This document shows positions 1 to 6,507 of a stretch of DNA of 17,223 nucleotides, piece after piece. Source of the DNA: Desulfobacteraceae bacterium (GTDB lineage: Bacteria; Desulfobacterota; Desulfobacteria; Desulfobacterales; SURF-15); NCBI GenBank assembly GCA_003599475.1, contig QZKK01000249.1, forward strand, positions 1 through 17,223, read 5' to 3'. The translations under genes and the position numbers were made by a program. Numbering within the stretch: position 1 is the stretch's first letter; each line of letters opens with the position of its first letter. Below the pieces are notes generated by a model. That model made no database searches. It was not told the DNA's origin and saw only the letters and a program-made list of their open reading frames with translations.

Positions 1-63
1 CAGAATCGAACTGCCGACACGGGGATTTTCAGTCCCCTGCTCTACCGACTGAGCTACCTCGGC
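1..63 (-). tRNA. tRNA-Phe (GAA), 3' end cut by window edge
   Basis: Read on the minus strand, the sequence starts with acceptor arm GCCGAGG. It continues with the D arm GCTC...GAGC, a five-pair anticodon stem GGGGA/TCCCC around the loop CTGAAAA (anticodon GAA, phenylalanine), a five-base variable loop GTGTC, and the T arm GGCAG-TTCGATT-CTG. The window edge removes the last T-stem bases, the 3' acceptor strand and CCA. It lies downstream of rsmE on the same strand, but a good promoter sits in the gap, so it can be transcribed on its own. Confidence 0.95.
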
Positions 64-79
64 GTACTTTGCTGAAAAA

Positions 80-108
80 TTTCTAATCAAAACCCCGGAT
101 GTTGTCAA
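80..108 (-). promoter_or_regulatory. sigma70-type promoter of tRNA-Phe
   Basis: On the minus strand a perfect -35 box TTGACA (103-108) is followed by a 17-base spacer and a -10 box TAGAAA (80-85, four of six matches). This would start transcription about 10 bases before the tRNA 5' end, as expected for a tRNA gene. The assignment rests on pattern only. Confidence 0.6.
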
Positions 109-116
109 GAACAATT

Positions 117-857
117 TTACCCCATGTCTCCGAACAGAAACTGGACCAGCGCGCAGGCCGCGACCGCGGCGGTGTCTGCTTTCAGAATTCTCGGTCCGAG
201 GGAGCAGTTGACAAACCCTGCCGATTCGGCCTCCCGGATCTCACTTTCGGCAAAGCCGCCTTCGGGTCCCACGAGCACCGCGATCCTGCGCGGACCTCCT
301 TCTTGAATCCCGATGCGCGGCTTCGAAAGGGGTGCGGATTCGTTTTCCCAGAATGCGATCCGGATCGGGCATTCACGGATGTTTTCCAGCATATCGCTGA
401 ACGATTCGGCGGGGCGAATTTCGGGGGCACGGCTTCTGCCGCACTGCTTCAGCGATTCGGCGGCGATTTTTTCCCAGCGGCGTTTGCGATGCACGAGACG
501 ATCGGTGTCGGGGCGGGAAACCGACCGATGCGAGAGAAAGGGGACGATGGCTGCAACACCAAGCTCGGTGGCCTGGCGGATGATTTCATCCAGTTTCCGG
601 TCTTTCAGCACCGCCTGGGCCAATGTGATCTGCGTGGCCGATTCAGACCCGGAGGCGTATTTTTGAAGCAGCCGAACGCCGATCCCTTTCGGAGCGATGC
701 GAGTGATTTCTCCACGGTATTCGAGCCCCTCATCGTCAAACAGAAAGATACAATCTCCCGTTTTCATTCTCAATACGGTTCGGATATGTTTTGCGTCGGA
801 TCCGGAAAGGGTAATATGGGCGCCGTCCGCCGCTGCAGGGATATGGAAGCGTCGCAT
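117..857 (-). CDS. rsmE: 16S rRNA (uracil-1498-N3)-methyltransferase RsmE
   Basis: The 246-residue product has the usual RsmE length and plan: an N-terminal PUA-like RNA-binding part (about 1-70) and a C-terminal SPOUT/trefoil-knot methyltransferase part. Family motifs are visible: HIRTVLRMKTGD near 24-35, KDRKLDEIIRQATELGV at 85-101, an ESLKQCGRSRAPEI stretch near 134-147, the SAM-loop motif GPEGGF at 197-202 and LGPRIL at 220-225. The residues after the last motif are KADTA rather than the more usual RTETA, a mild variation. Known function: N3 methylation of U1498 of 16S rRNA in the assembled 30S subunit, using S-adenosylmethionine. The ATG is the natural family start (MRRFHIP); a weak GGGTGAG lies upstream. 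The gene is divergent from the acidic protein gene at 1026 and precedes tRNA-Phe on the same strand. Confidence 0.93.
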   Translation of the reverse strand: MRRFHIPAAADGAHITLSGSDAKHIRTVLRMKTGDCIFLFDDEGLEYRGEITRIAPKGIGVRLLQKYASGSESATQITLAQAVLKDRKLDEIIRQATELGVAAIVPFLSHRSVSRPDTDRLVHRKRRWEKIAAESLKQCGRSRAPEIRPAESFSDMLENIRECPIRIAFWENESAPLSKPRIGIQEGGPRRIAVLVGPEGGFAESEIREAESAGFVNCSLGPRILKADTAAVAACALVQFLFGDMG

Positions 858-919
858 GTTTTTTACTACAACTCACCCGGCCGGCTTGTAAAGCGAAAAA
901 GCTTAGAAAGGCAAATATC

Positions 920-947
920 TTGACACCTTCCCGGCTGCTGTGATAAT
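920..947 (+). promoter_or_regulatory. sigma70-type promoter for the acidic protein gene
   Basis: A perfect TTGACA (920-925) is followed by a 16-base spacer and GATAAT (942-947, five of six matches to TATAAT). An upstream TG at 939-940 gives an extended -10. The predicted start is near 954, leaving a leader of about 70 bases that contains a 14-base tandem repeat. Confidence 0.65.
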
Positions 948-965
948 TTTTTCAAAATTGTCCCT

Positions 966-993
966 GATCGTCTGAAACGGATCGTCTGAAACA
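966..993 (+). repeat. 14-bp tandem direct repeat in the 5' leader
   Basis: Two adjacent copies of GATCGTCTGAAACG and GATCGTCTGAAACA (966-979 and 980-993) differ only at the last base. They lie between the predicted promoter and the start codon at 1026, so they would be in the untranslated leader. No function is assigned. Confidence 0.85.
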
Positions 994-1025
994 CCGATTG
1001 CCTGCAAAATGGAAATGGGATTGCC

Positions 1026-1538
1026 ATGGAAGAATCATTTGAGCCGCGGAAACCGGGGCAGAATGCTTTGGAAGAGGAAGAAACAATCGCATCCTCCGAT
1101 GCTGACCCGAAAGAACCCAAACCAGAAGGACCCGGATCGGACCAGCCGATTTTTGAGCTGATAGATATCATCGGAAAAAACTCCGAAGCAAACAGCGACC
1201 CGGCAGAAGACGAATCGGAAGTCATCATCGATCTGACGGATATCGTTCAGGAGGAAAGCATGCCACTGGACGATATGCTCGTAGCGGAAATCGAAGATGG
1301 GCATGAGGGGGACGACGGCTTTGCCGAGTCTCTCGGTATGGATTTGGAGGAGTCTTCTCCTTCTTCTTCCGTCACTCCTAACCAGGTCGAAGAGGCCATC
1401 GAGCGTGTAGTCAGGAAGATGCTATCGAAAAAAATCGATCATCTCCTGATGAAAGTCATCGAAAAGGAAGTGTCCAAGGAATTGGAAAGGATTCGGAAGC
1501 TTCTGATAGAGGAGTTGCCGGATTCTGATAATCTCTAA
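1026..1538 (+). CDS. Acidic protein with C-terminal helical domain, PopZ-like layout
   Basis: I do not recognise a named family for this 170-residue protein. Residues 1-118 are strongly acidic, rich in E, D, S and P, and probably disordered. Two related hydrophobic short segments are embedded in them: PIFELIDIIGKNS (41-53) and VIIDLTDIVQEES (66-78). Residues 119-163 are a charged heptad-like helix region (VEEAIERVVRKMLSKKIDHL and onward, then KEVSKELERIRKLLIEEL). An acidic proline-containing linker followed by a short oligomerising helical end is also the plan of the alphaproteobacterial polar scaffold PopZ, and the size is similar. That is resemblance of architecture, not shown homology. There is no signal peptide or membrane segment. 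A good promoter lies upstream and an intrinsic terminator downstream, so it looks monocistronic. The start ATG has only a weak purine-rich stretch before it. Confidence 0.75.
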   Translation: MEESFEPRKPGQNALEEEETIASSDADPKEPKPEGPGSDQPIFELIDIIGKNSEANSDPAEDESEVIIDLTDIVQEESMPLDDMLVAEIEDGHEGDDGFAESLGMDLEESSPSSSVTPNQVEEAIERVVRKMLSKKIDHLLMKVIEKEVSKELERIRKLLIEELPDSDNL

Positions 1539-1552
1539 ACCTTCCATATTGA

Positions 1553-1571
1553 GGTAAACTTATCGTTTACC
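1553..1571 (+). repeat. 7-bp perfect inverted repeat
   Basis: GGTAAAC (1553-1559) and GTTTACC (1565-1571) form a perfect stem around a five-base loop, 15 bases after the stop codon. No T-tract follows. It could be an RNA 3'-end structure or a small operator; the sequence does not decide. Confidence 0.5.
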
Positions 1572-1587
1572 CAGAGGATTGGCAGCG

Positions 1588-1620
1588 GGGGATTATTCTT
1601 TTAATCCCCTTTTGATTTTT
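1588..1620 (+). terminator. Rho-independent terminator between the acidic protein gene and valS
   Basis: GGGGATTA (1588-1595) and TAATCCCC (1602-1609) form an eight-pair perfect stem with a six-base loop. TTTTGATTTTT follows immediately. It lies 50 bases after the upstream stop codon and about 114 bases before the valS start, so it should end the upstream transcript. It could also act as an attenuator if valS is read from the upstream promoter. Confidence 0.75.
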
Positions 1621-1733
1621 AAACGGGTCGAAACGGCGGTACGGCGTCTCCTCCCGACTATCCGCACGGCAAGGTGCTTCCATGTGTTTTGCCGAGAATC
1701 GCCGGGAACTTTTCCCGAAGAGGTCTTGAGAAA

Positions 1734-4412
1734 ATGAGCTCTGTTTCAATCGAAAAAGGTTATGAACCCGGAGAGGTCGAAAAACGCTGGTACGAATATT
1801 GGGAAAAGGAGCGGCTCTTTTCGGCAGAGGAGGGCTCCGGCGGCAGCACATACGCCATCGTGATTCCACCCCCCAACGTAACCGGGGTCCTGCACATGGG
1901 CCATGCGCTCAATATCACGCTCCAGGATGTCTTGTGCCGGTACCATAGACTGCGCGGCGATAACGTTCTCTGGATGCCGGGAACGGATCATGCAGGAATC
2001 GCGACCCAAAACGTGGTGGAGAGAAAACTTGCGGAAGAGGGGCTCAATCGTGATCAACTCGGCAGGGAGAAGTTTGTCGAAGCGGTCTGGCGATGGCGGC
2101 GGGAATACGGCGGGGCCATCATCAACCAACTGAAGCGCCTCGGTGCTTCCTGCGATTGGGAGCGCGAGCGGTTCACCATGGACGAGGGGCTATCCCGGGC
2201 TGTCCGGAAAGTGTTCGTCGATCTCTATCATCAAGGCCTCATTTACAGGGGTAACTATATCATCAACTGGTGCCCGCGCTGCCGCACCGCTCTGGCCGAC
2301 CTCGAAGTGGAACATGAAGAACTCCAGGGGAATCTCTACGCGATACGGTATCCGTACGCGAACGGAAGCGGTGGAATCGTCATCGCCACCACAAGGCCCG
2401 AGACCATGCTGGGAGATACCGCCGTTGCTGTGCATCCCGATGACGAGCGCTATCGGGAACTGGGGTCCGACCGAGTGATCCTTCCGCTGGTGCAGCGGGA
2501 AATACCCGTGATCCGGGATCCTTATGTGGATATGGCCTTTGGAACCGGTGCACTGAAGATCACCCCGGCACACGATCCCAATGACTTTGAAATCGGAAAC
2601 CGCCATCGCCTGGATCGAATCAAAGTGATCGGCGAAGACGGAAGGATGACAGCCGAGGCGGGAAAATTCGAAGGAATGGATCGTTTTTCCTGCAGAAAGG
2701 CGGTCGTCGAAGCGTTGAAAGCGGAAGGGCTCCTCGTAAGAGTCGATCCTTACCTCCATGGGGTGGGCCATTGCTATCGGTGCAAAACCATCATCGAGCC
2801 GAATCTTTCATTGCAGTGGTTTGTCCGGACCAAACCGCTTGCAGAAAAGGCGATCCGGGCCGTCGAGGATGGAAAAACCAAAATCATCCCATCCACTTGG
2901 GAGAACACATATTTCGAATGGATGCGAAACATCCGTGATTGGTGCATCTCCCGACAGATCTGGTGGGGGCACCAGATTCCAGCCTGGACCTGCCGGGCGT
3001 GCGGGGAAGTGATCGTTGCCATGGAAGACCCCCGCTGCTGTCCCGGGTGCGGAACCGAGCATCCTGTCAGGGAGACCGATGTCCTGGACACCTGGTTCAG
3101 CTCGGCGTTGTGGCCGTTTTCGACGATGGGGTGGCCGGAGAAGACACCGCTGTTGGCTTCCTTCTATCCCACATCCGTGTTGGTCACCGGCTTCGACATC
3201 CTTTTTTTCTGGGTGGCCCGAATGATGATGATGGGCCTCCATTTCATGAAGGAGGTCCCCTTTCATGACGTGTACGTGCACGCGCTGGTGCGGGATGAAG
3301 ACGGAAAGAAGATGAGTAAATCTTTAGGCAACGTCATCGATCCGCTGACGGTGATCGATCAATACGGAACCGATGCCTTTCGGATGACGCTCGCCGCCTT
3401 TGCGGCCCAGGGCAGAGACATCAAAATGTCGGAAAAACGGGTGGAAGGATACCGTCATTTCATCAATAAGCTTTGGAACGCCGCCCGATTTGCGCTGATG
3501 CATCTGACTCCCGAACACACGCGCGCGGCCTTTGAAAACGACGCTTCCCGGCCTTCGGCACTTTCTCTTGCCGATCGCTGGATTTTATCGAGGCTCCAGG
3601 CTGTGACACGATCGGTTGCAGACGCCCTGTCCGGATACCGGTTCAACGAGGCCGCCGGGGCGCTTTACCATTTTGTATGGCATGAATTTTGTGACTGGTA
3701 CCTTGAGGCGATCAAGCCCGTGCTCTATGACGAAGAAAGGGCGCAGGATCGGCCGTTGACTCTTCAGGTGCTGTGGCGAGTCCTGAGGGATACGCTTGTG
3801 CTCCTGCATCCCTTCACCCCCTTTGTCACAGAGGAGATCTGGCACCGGCTCCCCGGAACGGAGGGTTCCGTCATGCGCGCCTCCTTTCCGGCGGATGAAA
3901 GCCTTCGTTTTGAGGATCGCGATGCGGAAAGTTCCATGAACCTAGTGATTGCCATCGTCACAGGAATCCGAAACATACGAGGGGAAATGAACCTGCCTCC
4001 GTCGTCCTTTCTGGATTCGATGGTCAGTGTAAACGAAAGTGCCTTGAGAGAAAAGATGACATCGCTAAAGGATTTCATCATCCACCTGGCGCGCCTCCGT
4101 TCATTTTCGATTCATGAGACCGCACAGCGCCCCAGGGCGGCGGCCACCGCGGTCGTAGACGGTGCCGTCATCTATATCCCCCTCGAAGGGGTGATCGATT
4201 TCAACAGGGAAAGCGAGCGCCTCGAAAAAGAAATCGGGAAAATTGCGCAGGAACTCGAAAGCGTCTCCAAAAAACTGAGAAACGAAGCCTTCTTGAACAA
4301 GGCGCCCGACGATGTCGTCAGCAAAGTCAAAGACAAACACGCAACGTTGACCGAAAAATACGACAAGTTGCAGGTAAATCTCGAACGAATCAAGAGCCTT
4401 GGCGGAAAATAG
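1734..4412 (+). CDS. valS: Valine--tRNA ligase
   Basis: An 892-residue class Ia aminoacyl-tRNA synthetase, normal length for ValRS, charging tRNA-Val in the cytoplasm. The catalytic HIGH motif is present as PPPNVTGVLHMGHALN (HMGH at residues 54-57), and KMSKS is at 526-530. The CP1 editing domain shows TTRPETMLGDTAVAVHPDD and GTGALKITPAHDPNDFE. Several CxxC pairs (CPRC, CYRC, CRAC, CPGC) suggest zinc knuckles in the inserted modules. After the anticodon-binding helical domain, the last ~65 residues form the typical ValRS C-terminal coiled coil (LEKEIGKIAQELESVSKKLR and onward). I chose ATG 1734 over the in-frame GTG at 1674: MSSVSIEKGYEPGEVEKRW is the usual family beginning, and a GAGG lies about 13 bases upstream. 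The gene stands alone between a terminator and a repeat-rich gap. Confidence 0.96.
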   Translation: MSSVSIEKGYEPGEVEKRWYEYWEKERLFSAEEGSGGSTYAIVIPPPNVTGVLHMGHALNITLQDVLCRYHRLRGDNVLWMPGTDHAGIATQNVVERKLAEEGLNRDQLGREKFVEAVWRWRREYGGAIINQLKRLGASCDWERERFTMDEGLSRAVRKVFVDLYHQGLIYRGNYIINWCPRCRTALADLEVEHEELQGNLYAIRYPYANGSGGIVIATTRPETMLGDTAVAVHPDDERYRELGSDRVILPLVQREIPVIRDPYVDMAFGTGALKITPAHDPNDFEIGNRHRLDRIKVIGEDGRMTAEAGKFEGMDRFSCRKAVVEALKAEGLLVRVDPYLHGVGHCYRCKTIIEPNLSLQWFVRTKPLAEKAIRAVEDGKTKIIPSTWENTYFEWMRNIRDWCISRQIWWGHQIPAWTCRACGEVIVAMEDPRCCPGCGTEHPVRETDVLDTWFSSALWPFSTMGWPEKTPLLASFYPTSVLVTGFDILFFWVARMMMMGLHFMKEVPFHDVYVHALVRDEDGKKMSKSLGNVIDPLTVIDQYGTDAFRMTLAAFAAQGRDIKMSEKRVEGYRHFINKLWNAARFALMHLTPEHTRAAFENDASRPSALSLADRWILSRLQAVTRSVADALSGYRFNEAAGALYHFVWHEFCDWYLEAIKPVLYDEERAQDRPLTLQVLWRVLRDTLVLLHPFTPFVTEEIWHRLPGTEGSVMRASFPADESLRFEDRDAESSMNLVIAIVTGIRNIRGEMNLPPSSFLDSMVSVNESALREKMTSLKDFIIHLARLRSFSIHETAQRPRAAATAVVDGAVIYIPLEGVIDFNRESERLEKEIGKIAQELESVSKKLRNEAFLNKAPDDVVSKVKDKHATLTEKYDKLQVNLERIKSLGGK

Positions 4413-4427
4413 GGGCTTTGGCCCGAT

Positions 4428-4575
4428 TGGAATGCTGGAAGAATGGAATGATGGAATTATGGGTTTAGCGCTTTGAGTGTTCAGCGTTCAGTGTTCAGTG
4501 TTCAGGAGTGTGCTCTTTCGGATTAACGAGATTCGTTCCGCTTTTGTCCCAATATTCCATTATTCCAACATTCCA
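4428..4575. repeat. Composite intergenic repeat: octamer and heptamer tandem arrays in inverted arrangement
   Basis: Four tandem octamers of type TGGAATNN start at 4428, 4436, 4444 and 4452 (the second is TGGAAGAA) and end in TGGG. A block of four heptamers GTTCAGY/G follows at 4479-4506. The element closes with three octamers in the opposite orientation (NNATTCCA at 4552-4559, 4560-4567 and 4568-4575), preceded by CCCA. The octamer arms are inverted and can pair into a long imperfect hairpin around the heptamers. The element fills most of the valS-nadC gap. The same heptamer array recurs twice between leuC and leuD. Confidence 0.85.
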
Positions 4576-4631
4576 CTATACCCATTGTAATATCATCGTC
4601 TTGAGCATTTTACATTGGAAATTCTTTCGCT

Positions 4632-5474
4632 ATGGATACCGTTGACCATCTGATCGATCTGGCGCTGCAGGAAGACATCGGACCCGGGGATATTACAACC
4701 GACGCGCTGGTGGAGCCTCATCAGAAGGCCGAGGCCGGAATTACCGCAAAGGAACCGCTGGTCCTGGCGGGAGCACATATCGCCAAAAAGGTATTCAGAC
4801 GTCTCGATCCGGATATCGTCTTCCGTTCGAATAAAAAAGACGGGGATTGGGTCGACAAAGGGCATTGTTTCCTTCGAGTCGAAGGAAGGCTGCATGCACT
4901 GCTTACGGGTGAGCGTACGGCTTTGAATTTTTTGCAACGTCTTTCCGGCATCGCCACCCATGTGCGCTCTTTCTCGGATCTGCTTCGGGGCAAAGCCGTA
5001 CGGCTGGTGGATACCCGCAAAACGACGCCCGGCTGCCGGGTGCTCGAAAAATATGCGGTTCGCGTAGGCGGCGCATACAATCATCGGATGGGACTCTTCG
5101 ATGGGGTGCTCATCAAGGACAACCATATCGCTGCCTGCGGCGGCATTCGAAAAGCGGTCGAGGTCATCCGCCGGAAGACCTCCCACCTGGTAAAAGTCGA
5201 AATCGAGGTATCCGATCTCGCCGAATTAGAAGAAGCGCTGTCTGCGGGTGCGGATGTGATCATGCTGGACAACATGAATTTCGAACAGATCCGGAAAGCC
5301 ATGGAAATCACTGCCGGGAAAGCAATGGTCGAAGTCTCTGGCGGCATCTCCAAATCAGACCTGCTCCCGCTGGCGGATTTGGGTGTGGATATCATCTCCT
5401 CCGGCTCGCTGACGCATTCGGCACGAAGCGTGGATATGAGCATGAAGATCGGGAAAGCGGAATGTAGAATGTAA
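4632..5474 (+). CDS. nadC: Nicotinate-nucleotide pyrophosphorylase (quinolinate phosphoribosyltransferase)
   Basis: A 280-residue type II phosphoribosyltransferase. It converts quinolinate and PRPP to nicotinate mononucleotide, CO2 and diphosphate in de novo NAD synthesis. Family motifs appear in order: LQEDIGPGDITTD (12-24), GERTALNFLQRLSGIAT (93-109), DTRKTTPGCRVLEKYAVRVG (127-146), the HRMGLFDGVLIKDNHI block (151-166), VEVSGGI (233-239) and ISSGSLTHS (255-263). Length is normal. The last residues (AECRM) come from a GAATGTA duplicated sequence and may be a recent tail extension. The start has a weak ribosome site (TTGGAAA, 11 bases upstream). The rhomboid gene begins 6 bases after the stop, so the two are probably co-transcribed. 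No nadA or nadB is in the window. Confidence 0.95.
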   Translation: MDTVDHLIDLALQEDIGPGDITTDALVEPHQKAEAGITAKEPLVLAGAHIAKKVFRRLDPDIVFRSNKKDGDWVDKGHCFLRVEGRLHALLTGERTALNFLQRLSGIATHVRSFSDLLRGKAVRLVDTRKTTPGCRVLEKYAVRVGGAYNHRMGLFDGVLIKDNHIAACGGIRKAVEVIRRKTSHLVKVEIEVSDLAELEEALSAGADVIMLDNMNFEQIRKAMEITAGKAMVEVSGGISKSDLLPLADLGVDIISSGSLTHSARSVDMSMKIGKAECRM

Positions 5475-5480
5475 GACCAG

Positions 5481-6443
5481 ATGATACCGATTCGAGATAC
5501 CACACAGACAAGAAACTATCCGATCGTAAATTCTGCAGTCATCGCTTTAAACGTTTTGATATATCTGGTGCAACTGGCACAGGGTCCCGAGCTGGAACGT
5601 TTTATCTACATTTACGGGCTGGTTCCGGCCCGCTATTCGGTGCCGGATATCGCCTCCTATTTCACGGCGGGAGGGCAGCTTTTCTCCTTCGTCTCTTTCA
5701 TGTTTCTTCATGGCGGCTTTTGGCACCTGCTCGGCAACATGTGGTCGCTGCACATCTTCGGGGACAATGTAGAAGATGAGATGGGTCCGCTTCGTTATCT
5801 CTTCTTCTATTTCGCATGCGGCATTGCAAGCGGCATGACGCATCTTCTTTTCAATTTTTACTCGAATGTGCCGGCCATCGGCGCCAGCGGGGCCATCGCC
5901 GGGGTGATGGGAGCCTATTTCATTCTCCACCCCCGCTCAAAAATTCTCACGCTGATCCCCATCTTTTTCATCCCTTATTTCATCGAGATTCCCGCCTTTT
6001 TTTTCCTGGGGCTCTGGTTTGTGATCCAGTTTGTCAGCGCTGCAGGAACTCGGGGCGATGCCAGCGGAATCGCCTGGTGGGCACATATCGGAGGCTTCGT
6101 TCTGGGAATCGTCTTTCTGAAGCTTCTCAGCCGCATACCGTCCGGACAGGGTGCGGGAGGTTTTACGGAAAAGAAGCATACCCATCGCTTCCAGATGGTT
6201 CGCCCCGAAACGGTGGAGGCCGATCAAAATATTTACGGCACGCTTCGCATCAGCTGGTATGAAGCCCTGACGGGCACCCGGAAGGTTGTCGGCGTGCCGA
6301 ACGGTTTCCAGAACCGGATGCTGAAGGTGGCCGTTCCGCCCGGCATAAAAGAGGGCAGCCTGCTGCGGCTGCAGGGAATGGGCAGAAAGATGCCGGACGG
6401 GGGCCGCGGGGACCTGCTGCTAAGGGTGGTGATAAACGATTGA
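5481..6443 (+). CDS. Rhomboid intramembrane serine protease fused to a DnaJ C-terminal-type domain
   Basis: A 320-residue two-part protein. Residues 1-220 are a rhomboid core with about six to seven hydrophobic segments. The start MIPIRDTTQTRNYPIVN is typical of the bacterial MIPxRD rhomboid subgroup. HGGFWHLLGNMW carries the HxxxN pair (H82, N86). The catalytic serine lies in GASGA (S136) and the catalytic histidine in AHIGG (H202), so both dyad residues are present. A short basic linker (221-250) leads to residues 252-320, which resemble the substrate-binding carboxy domain of DnaJ/CbpA: TLRISWYEALTGTRKVVGVP, then LKVAVPPGIKEGSLLRLQGM and GRGDLLLRVVIND. No J domain or zinc finger is present. 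The natural reading is a membrane protease with a cytoplasmic peptide-binding module. The gene starts 6 bases after nadC; its ribosome site is weak, suggesting translational coupling. Confidence 0.85.
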   Translation: MIPIRDTTQTRNYPIVNSAVIALNVLIYLVQLAQGPELERFIYIYGLVPARYSVPDIASYFTAGGQLFSFVSFMFLHGGFWHLLGNMWSLHIFGDNVEDEMGPLRYLFFYFACGIASGMTHLLFNFYSNVPAIGASGAIAGVMGAYFILHPRSKILTLIPIFFIPYFIEIPAFFFLGLWFVIQFVSAAGTRGDASGIAWWAHIGGFVLGIVFLKLLSRIPSGQGAGGFTEKKHTHRFQMVRPETVEADQNIYGTLRISWYEALTGTRKVVGVPNGFQNRMLKVAVPPGIKEGSLLRLQGMGRKMPDGGRGDLLLRVVIND

Positions 6444-6477
6444 ACACATTCGTATTTCGAATTTCGTGCTTCGGATT

Positions 6478-6507
6478 TCCGGTAGGGGCAGCTTAGCCCC
6501 TACCGGA
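6478..6507. terminator. Perfect 12-bp hairpin between convergent genes
   Basis: TCCGGTAGGGGC (6478-6489) and GCCCCTACCGGA (6496-6507) form a perfect 12-pair stem with a six-base loop. It sits between the ends of the rhomboid gene and the DUF2156 gene, and its right arm contains the TAG stop of the latter (6500-6502). Neither side has a clear T-tract, so it may be an RNA-stabilising 3' structure or a bidirectional terminator of unusual type. Confidence 0.55.

Noticed and set aside
99..923. A 274-codon plus-strand frame across rsmE
   Set aside because: It is the antisense of rsmE, whose SPOUT motifs are clear, and shows no domain.
1621..1733. T-box riboswitch ahead of valS
   Set aside because: I see no T-box core sequence or specifier-loop layout. 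The terminator lies next to the upstream gene and fits as its end.
4428..4575. Possible CRISPR array in the valS-nadC gap
   Set aside because: The units are 7 or 8 bases and directly adjacent, with no unique spacers of CRISPR size and no cas genes nearby.
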